Assembly (NCBI GenBank): GCA_025800215.1
Contig: JAOXSC010000027.1
Coordinates: 1 to 56,523 of the forward strand
DNA length: 56,523 nt
Reading direction: 5' to 3'
Source of the DNA: Marinibacterium sp.
GTDB taxonomy: Bacteria; Pseudomonadota; Alphaproteobacteria; Rhodobacterales; Rhodobacteraceae
This document shows, one piece after another, positions 51,492 to 56,523 of this stretch. The translations under genes and the position numbers were made by a program. The notes beneath the pieces were generated by a model. That model saw nothing but the letters and a program-made list of their open reading frames with translations, ran no database searches and was not told the origin of the DNA. The number at the start of each line of letters is the position of its first letter. Position 1 is the first letter of the stretch.

Positions 51492-53857
51492 GCGCGCGCC
51501 TTCGGGCTGCGCGCAGGGGTGCCGGCATTCATGAACTGGCGGATCCAGTGACTGTCGGAGGATTTGTAGGACAGGCGTGAATGCATGCCGATATGGCGGC
51601 GCAGGGCCGTATCGGGCAGGATCCACTGCCCGTCCAGCGGATAGCCATCCGCACCAGTGGCCAGATGCGCAAAGGCGCGGGTCACCGCACCGGGGCCGGT
51701 GGACAGCCACAGGGTTTCCCCCAGCGGCCCAAGGCTGGCTTCGGCGGCCTGATCCAGCGCGGCGCGGAACATCGGCTGGCCGGGGGCCGCGGCCAGGAAA
51801 TTGTTGCCGATGCTGCGATAGAATTCCTGATAGCCCACAAAGTTCATCCGCAGATCCAGCCAGTCGCCCAGCGGGTGCAGGCAGCGGTCATCGGCATCCA
51901 TATAGACGCCGCCCTCGTGCCACAGCAGCGCCAGCCGCAGGATGTCGGCCTTTTGCGCCGCCGTCATCGCCAGCTGATAGCCACGCAGCGCCTTGGTTTC
52001 GCCCTTGTCATAAAGGTAGCGCACGCCGCTTTCTTCGGTGAACACCGTGACGTCGAAATCGGGGTTCAGGGTGCGGTTCTGATCCATCACCCATTGCACC
52101 TGCTCGGGGCGCTCGGCCTTGTCCCAGAACTGGTAAAGCTTGCGCGGAATGCGCTCGGCTGCGGATACATCTGCCGCCGGGGGCGTGTCAGACACCCCGC
52201 CCAGCTTGCGCAGCGCCGTCAGCTGACAGAGCGCATAGGCGGTGGTTTCGGGCATCTCTTCGACCTTGGCGCGGAAGATCGGCAGCGTTTCGGCCGGGTC
52301 GTGATCGGGGCCACACAGCGCGAGGTCGGGGTCACGCCCCAGCAGCCGGAATTCGTTCAGCAGATGGCCCAGCACAGATTTGCGCGGTTTCATGCTGGCC
52401 TGCCCGGACAGATCTTCGGTGGCGCGCACGCGGGCATGCACATGCTGGGTCTGCCAGGCGGTGTCGATATCGCCCATCAGCATCTGCGCCAGCGCTAGGT
52501 ACATATAGGGGGCCGATGCCTTGGGATCATGGGCAATGGCGGTTTCGCAAGCCTTTGAAAAGGCCGTGAAATCGCTTTGCGACAGGGCCATCTTGGCGCG
52601 GATGAAATGGCGGCGCGGCTGCACCGCGCTGCGGCTGTCCGACACCTCGTCCAGAAAGGCCTGCGCCTTGTCGAATTCCCCGATGATCGAATAGCTTTCG
52701 GCCGCATCCAGCCGCGCGCCCACATCATTGGGGGCCCCCGGAATATAGCTCAGGATCCGGTCCAGCGCCGATGTGTGGTCGCCAAGGGCGCGTTCGGCGC
52801 GCGCGATCACGCGCAGCGTGTCGGCCGGGGCCTCGGGCAGCTCGAGCGCGCGGCGGCCAAGCGCCAGCGCACCAAGCGCATCGTGCTGGATAAAGCTCAG
52901 CTTGGCCTGGATGATCAGGGACATGGCGGTGTCGCCCATGGTCTCGCTCATGCGGCGCACCACGCCATCGGCTGCATCGGCTTCGCCCGCAGACATCAGG
53001 AACTGCGCGGCGGCCAGCTGCGCGGGGGCGTGGCCGGGGCGCGCATCGGCAAAGGCCCGGCAACGGGCAACCGCATCGTCACGCTGGCGATCGCTGGCCA
53101 GCGCCTGCCACAGGCGTTCATGGATCTTGGGGTCGTCGGGGTACTGGGCGGCGGCCTCTTCGGCGGTGGCGATCAGTGTCGGGCCGGGCGGCATCAGGGC
53201 CAGCGCGTCAAGCCGTGTGCCATACCACCAGCCATGCTTCGATTTCAGCGCCGCATGGGTGTCCAGCAGCTCCAGCGCATCCTGCGGCTGGTCCATCTGA
53301 ACCAGAAGCTGGGCAAGATCGCGGATATAGACGTCTTCGGGGCTGTCGGCGATGGCCGCTCGCAGCAGGTCCAGCACCTGCGCCTTTTCGCCATGCTGCT
53401 GCGACAGGCGCAGGAATTCCTTGAACACCAGCTTGTGGTCGGGATGGGCATCGGCAAAGCGTGTGGCCAGGGCCAGCGCCTCGGGCCCGCCTTGGGCCAT
53501 TTCGGTCACGCGGATGGCGGCGACCTGATAGGCGGGGTCGGTGGTGCCGGCCTGCGGCACGCTGTCGATCAGTGCGGCGGCGCGGTCGATATTGCCGGTG
53601 GCCAGCAGCAGCCGCGCCGAGATGTCGATCAGTTTGCCGCGCAGCAGATCGTCGGGCAGGGCGTCCATCACCGCCAGTGCTTCGGTCATCTGCCCCAGCC
53701 CCATATAGGTCCGCATCTTGAGACGCAGGATCGGCGGGTGATCGGCACGGATCGCCTGGGCTTCGTTGATGAGCGCCAGCGCCTGGGGCAGCTGCGACTG
53801 GCTGAAGGCACCATTGGCGCGTTTGGTCAGATCCTTGAGGGCGGAAATATCGGTCAT
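51488..53857 (-). CDS. TPR-repeat protein with C-terminal GT32-type glycosyltransferase domain
   Basis: A 789-residue soluble protein. About 520 residues of TPR-like helical repeats come first (for example ALALINEAQAIRADHPPILRLKMRTYMGLGQ, ALLDRILSYIPGAPNDVGARLDAAESYS). The C-terminal 230 residues resemble a sugar-transferase domain containing a DXD motif: PRKLYQFWDKAERPEQVQWVM, RLALLWHEGGVYMDADDRCL (Mn2+ and nucleotide-sugar binding) and GTGPGAV-type LSTGPGAVTRAF. It is probably cytoplasmic. Acceptor and donor are unknown. It runs into trmO. There is no secretion or polysaccharide-export gene nearby. Confidence 0.8.
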   Translation of the reverse strand: MTDISALKDLTKRANGAFSQSQLPQALALINEAQAIRADHPPILRLKMRTYMGLGQMTEALAVMDALPDDLLRGKLIDISARLLLATGNIDRAAALIDSVPQAGTTDPAYQVAAIRVTEMAQGGPEALALATRFADAHPDHKLVFKEFLRLSQQHGEKAQVLDLLRAAIADSPEDVYIRDLAQLLVQMDQPQDALELLDTHAALKSKHGWWYGTRLDALALMPPGPTLIATAEEAAAQYPDDPKIHERLWQALASDRQRDDAVARCRAFADARPGHAPAQLAAAQFLMSAGEADAADGVVRRMSETMGDTAMSLIIQAKLSFIQHDALGALALGRRALELPEAPADTLRVIARAERALGDHTSALDRILSYIPGAPNDVGARLDAAESYSIIGEFDKAQAFLDEVSDSRSAVQPRRHFIRAKMALSQSDFTAFSKACETAIAHDPKASAPYMYLALAQMLMGDIDTAWQTQHVHARVRATEDLSGQASMKPRKSVLGHLLNEFRLLGRDPDLALCGPDHDPAETLPIFRAKVEEMPETTAYALCQLTALRKLGGVSDTPPAADVSAAERIPRKLYQFWDKAERPEQVQWVMDQNRTLNPDFDVTVFTEESGVRYLYDKGETKALRGYQLAMTAAQKADILRLALLWHEGGVYMDADDRCLHPLGDWLDLRMNFVGYQEFYRSIGNNFLAAAPGQPMFRAALDQAAEASLGPLGETLWLSTGPGAVTRAFAHLATGADGYPLDGQWILPDTALRRHIGMHSRLSYKSSDSHWIRQFMNAGTPARSPKARA

Positions 53858-54063
53858 GGGTGCGCGCTTTTTGCTCTGGCAGGCCTGGGGGTCCAGGGGC
53901 CGCGCAACACGGGTGCAGCCCCCGCACCGTTGTTCCCGGATTGTGGCGGCGGATCAAGGTCGAAGGATCAAGAAACACATCACTGCGGCATCGCAACCCA
54001 CGGGCAAAGAACGCAAAACAAGCGTTTTCCGGGTCTGGTTCAAAATTTTCATTTTGGGAAGGA

Positions 54064-54138
54064 TGGCAGCCCGTAGGGGAATCGAACCCCTCTTTCCAGG
54101 TTGAAAACCTGGCGTCCTAACCGATAGACGAACGGGCC
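54064..54138 (-). tRNA. tRNA-Glu (anticodon UUC)
   Basis: A 75-base cloverleaf on the minus strand. Acceptor stem GGCCCGT pairs with ACGGGCT (one G-U), the D arm has GTCTATCGGTTAGGAC, and the anticodon arm CCAGGTTTTCAACCTGG gives anticodon TTC. The T arm contains GGTTCGATTCC, and GCCA is encoded at the 3' end. It lies 116 bases downstream of recJ on the same strand. Confidence 0.97.
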
Positions 54139-54254
54139 ATCAAGTGTGTGAGGGGCGGTTTAAGGAAAGCGTCGGGGGGGCGCAAGAAGAAAAATGCACT
54201 GATTGGCAAAAAACTTGAAAAACTTTTGCAGCCCCCTGTTTTGCCCCCCTGAGC

Positions 54255-55997
54255 TCATGCCCGGGCGGCGTCTTCCAGACGCAGCTGGACGCTCTGGCGG
54301 CCCTGCCAGGTGTTGATCTCAAGCCGCCCTGCCACGTGGAAACGTGCGCCCCCATGATTGCTCAGCGCGGGCCCCAGCGGGCCGTCAAACGCGCCAAAGC
54401 AGATGGCGTCGATGCCGCCGCCCGCGCCGTCATCCAGCGACAGTTTCAGATGCGTCTCACCGACCTTGCGGGCAAAGCGCACGGCCATGTCGGGCAGCGC
54501 AAAGCGCGGTGCCGGGGCGCCTGCGCCAAAGGGTCCGGCCTGTTCGATCTGTTCGATCAGATCCACGGTGGCGGCGCGCGGCATCACCAACCCGTCAAGC
54601 TTGAGATCGCCGGGCCCAAGCGCGCCCGCGCCCTGACGCGCCATCATCTCGCTCAGGCGGGTCATGGCCGGTTCCAGCTGGTCGCGCGCCACCGTCAGGC
54701 CCGCAGCCATCTTGTGCCCGCCGCCCTTGATCAGCAGGCCTTCGCGCGCCAGCTGCTGGATCTGGGCGCCCAGATCAATCCCCGAGACCGACCGCCCCGA
54801 GCCCTTGCCGATATCGCCGTCAAAGCCGATCACGATGGATGGCCGGTTGGCCGTTTCCTTGAGCCGCGACGCCACGATCCCCACCACGCCGGGATGCCAG
54901 CCATCGCCTGCGGCCCAGACCAGCGGCGCGTCGAGGCCGCGCTCTTCGGCCTGCACCAGCGCATCGGCGCGCACCGCCGCTTCGATCTCGCGCCGTTCGG
55001 TGTTGAGCTGATCAAGCCGCTGCGCCAGGGCTTCGGCTTCGCCCATGCGGTCGGTGGCCAGCAGGCGCGCGCCCAGATCGGCCTGGCCGATCCGCCCGCC
55101 CGCATTGACGCGCGGGCCCAGCAGGAACCCCAGGTGATAGCTGTTGGGGGCGGTGTCCATGCGCGCCACATCCGCCAGCGCCACAAGGCCGGGGCGATCG
55201 CGCCGGGCCATCACCGACAGCCCCTGGCGCACCAGCGCGCGGTTGAAGCCGATCAGCGGCGCAACATCGGCCACCGTGGCCAGCGCCACCAGATCCAGCA
55301 GGGCCATCAGGTCCGGCCCGGCCTTGCCCGCCGCACGCAGCTGGCGTCCGGCTTCGACCAGCATCAGGAACACCACCGCTGCGGCACACAGATAGGCCAG
55401 CTCGCCACTTTCATCCTGACGGTTGGGGTTCACCACAGCCAGGGCAGGGGGCAGCGTTTCGCCGCCCAGGTGGTGATCCAGCACCACCACATCCGCGCCT
55501 TTGGCCGCCGCCAGAGCGTCATGCGACAGGGTGCCGCAATCCACGCAGATGATCAGATCATGGTCCCGTGCCAGATCCGCCATGGCCGGGGCGTTGGGGC
55601 CATAGCCTTCGTCGATGCGGTCGGGGATGTACAGCGTGGCCTGCTGCCCCATCTCGCGCAGCCAGATGATCAACTGGGCGGCCGATGCGCCACCATCCAC
55701 GTCGTAATCGGCAAAGATCGCGATCTTTTCCCGGCGCTGAACGGCGCTCAGAAACCGGGCGGCAGCAGGCTCCATGTCCTTCAACCCGCGCGGGTCGGGC
55801 ATCAGATCCCGCAGCTTTGGGGCCAGAAAGCTTTCGGCCTCGGCCGGTTCCACCCCGCGCCGCGCCAGGATGCGGGTCAGCGGGCCGGGCAAACCGGTCT
55901 GTTGGGACATGGCTTCGGCGGCGCGGTCGATTTCGGTCGAAGGACCGATCCAGCGGCGCCCGCTGAGCGAGGGGTCAACACCAAGAAATGCAGTCAT
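54255..55997 (-). CDS. recJ: Single-stranded-DNA-specific exonuclease RecJ
   Basis: 5'-3' ssDNA exonuclease of the DHH family for recombination and mismatch repair, 580 residues. Metal motifs are present: ADYDVDGGASA (near residues 94-104), VDCGTLSHD and the DHH motif VVLDHHLGGE. C-terminal DHHA1 landmarks are GKGSGRSVSGIDLG and KGGGHKMAAG. ATG 55997 (MTAFLGVDPS) is the family start; the longer frame from 56087 adds an unrelated stretch. It follows glpX on the same strand with 130 bases between. Confidence 0.97.
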   Translation of the reverse strand: MTAFLGVDPSLSGRRWIGPSTEIDRAAEAMSQQTGLPGPLTRILARRGVEPAEAESFLAPKLRDLMPDPRGLKDMEPAAARFLSAVQRREKIAIFADYDVDGGASAAQLIIWLREMGQQATLYIPDRIDEGYGPNAPAMADLARDHDLIICVDCGTLSHDALAAAKGADVVVLDHHLGGETLPPALAVVNPNRQDESGELAYLCAAAVVFLMLVEAGRQLRAAGKAGPDLMALLDLVALATVADVAPLIGFNRALVRQGLSVMARRDRPGLVALADVARMDTAPNSYHLGFLLGPRVNAGGRIGQADLGARLLATDRMGEAEALAQRLDQLNTERREIEAAVRADALVQAEERGLDAPLVWAAGDGWHPGVVGIVASRLKETANRPSIVIGFDGDIGKGSGRSVSGIDLGAQIQQLAREGLLIKGGGHKMAAGLTVARDQLEPAMTRLSEMMARQGAGALGPGDLKLDGLVMPRAATVDLIEQIEQAGPFGAGAPAPRFALPDMAVRFARKVGETHLKLSLDDGAGGGIDAICFGAFDGPLGPALSNHGGARFHVAGRLEINTWQGRQSVQLRLEDAARA

Positions 55998-56127
55998 GGG
56001 GCTGACATGCAGAACCGGGGCGCATTTGGCAAGCAGGCCGCGCCGCAGCGCCGGTTCAAAGGTAGGGCGGGCTTCAGCCCGCCGCACCGTTGTGCCCCGC
56101 GCGCAAAGGGCGCGGGGCGCACAGGTC

Positions 56128-56523
56128 TCAGCGGCCCGGCTGGGTGCCGACCGGCGTGCGGTACTGCATGCGCCGCACCGATCCGGTTTTCGAGCGCATC
56201 AGCAGGGTTTCGGTGGTGACCCAGCCCAGTTCGCGCTTGATGCCGGGCAGCAGCGTGCCGCCGGTGACGCCGGTGGCGGCAAAGATCACGTCCTGGGTTA
56301 CCATCTCGTCGCGGCTGTAGATCCGATTCAGATCGGTGATGCCTGCCTTTTCGGCACGGCCACGTTCGTCATCGTTGCGGAACAGCAGGCGGCCCTGGAT
56401 CTGCCCGCCCATGCATTTCAGCGCGGATGCGGCCAGCACACCTTCGGGGGCGCCGCCGGTGCCCATATACATGTCGATCCCGGTCTTGTCGGATTCGGCG
56501 CAGTGCATGACACCGGCCACATC
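56128..56523 (-). CDS. glpX: Fructose-1,6-bisphosphatase class II, C-terminal part
   Basis: The last 131 codons of a GlpX-type fructose-1,6-bisphosphatase; the N-terminus is outside the window. Active-site and conserved segments are visible: IDMYMGTGGAPEGVLAASALKCMGGQ and GVTGGTLLPGIKRE. The gene extends to its TGA with an ordinary length for the family. It lies upstream of recJ on the minus strand, and the spacing allows co-transcription. Confidence 0.95.
   Translation of the reverse strand, partial: DVAGVMHCAESDKTGIDMYMGTGGAPEGVLAASALKCMGGQIQGRLLFRNDDERGRAEKAGITDLNRIYSRDEMVTQDVIFAATGVTGGTLLPGIKRELGWVTTETLLMRSKTGSVRRMQYRTPVGTQPGR

Noticed and set aside
54139..54254. Possible promoter (TTGCGC-N17-TAAACC on the minus strand) for tRNA-Glu.
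   Set aside because: The match to consensus is poor, so it was not listed as a feature.

Overview
The window is a gene-dense (about 95% coding), GC-rich stretch of an alphaproteobacterial chromosome. The best fit is a marine member of the Rhodobacteraceae (Roseobacter group). Supporting signs are a fused L-carnitine dehydrogenase/betainyl-CoA thioesterase gene beside a BKACE enzyme, a LexA box of the alphaproteobacterial GTTC-N7-GTTC type, a putA/Lrp-type putR pair, a non-pyrrolysine MttB-family protein, an H-NOX/HNOBA-GGDEF pair and a PleD-type cyclase. No taxon can be fixed without a database search.

Layout. 1-7.4 kb (+): end of valS, a DUF1992 gene, an orphan CoxL-form-II-like molybdoprotein subunit, a DUF2235 hydrolase and htpX. 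7.4-10 kb: a PaaI-type thioesterase gene broken by an in-frame TAG, metF, and a divergent yqaE-metR unit with a MetR-like box between. 10-13.2 kb: a CurA-like reductase, an inositol monophosphatase family gene, and a rhomboid/GFA pair. 13.2-17.8 kb: putA and its divergent Lrp-type regulator around a large dyad, then a small periplasmic TPR protein. 17.9-21.1 kb: tRNA-Leu(UAA), metG and an MFS transporter. 21.2-24.6 kb: a YceI protein, an orphan imuA behind a perfect LexA box, an aldo/keto reductase and an exported OmpA-like protein.

24.7-30.1 kb holds the carnitine-to-glycine-betaine genes (BKACE plus fused CdhA-CdhB), an XRE regulator, a desaturase and a DMT transporter. Copies of a short intergenic repeat sit here. 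30.1-35 kb: a DUF983/NUDIX pair, an EF-hand protein/ECF sigma/putative anti-sigma/periplasmic metal-sensor cluster, and a PleD-type diguanylate cyclase whose first receiver has lost its phosphoacceptor.

35.2-47.5 kb is a sugar region. It has xylB-galM-MauG-like peroxidase and a YbaN-family gene, then ROK regulator-CRTAC1 protein on the minus strand, then xylF-xylH-xylG-glk-DUF3572-HAD. A near-perfect ROK operator lies before xylF and a stem-loop with a U-run lies between xylF and xylH. No xylose isomerase is present in the window.

47.7-51 kb: an MttB-family methyltransferase, then H-NOX and an HNOBA-GGDEF cyclase, which look like a nitric-oxide to c-di-GMP switch. 51-56.5 kb (-): a TPR-glycosyltransferase coupled to trmO, tRNA-Glu(UUC), recJ and the C-terminal part of glpX. 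No gene-free stretch exceeds about 270 bases, and no insertion sequence, prophage or CRISPR array was seen. The most promising unexplained associations are the di-heme peroxidase/CRTAC1 pair inside the xylose locus, the EF-hand/ECF/metal-sensor cluster, and the H-NOX pair with an altered heme-propionate motif.
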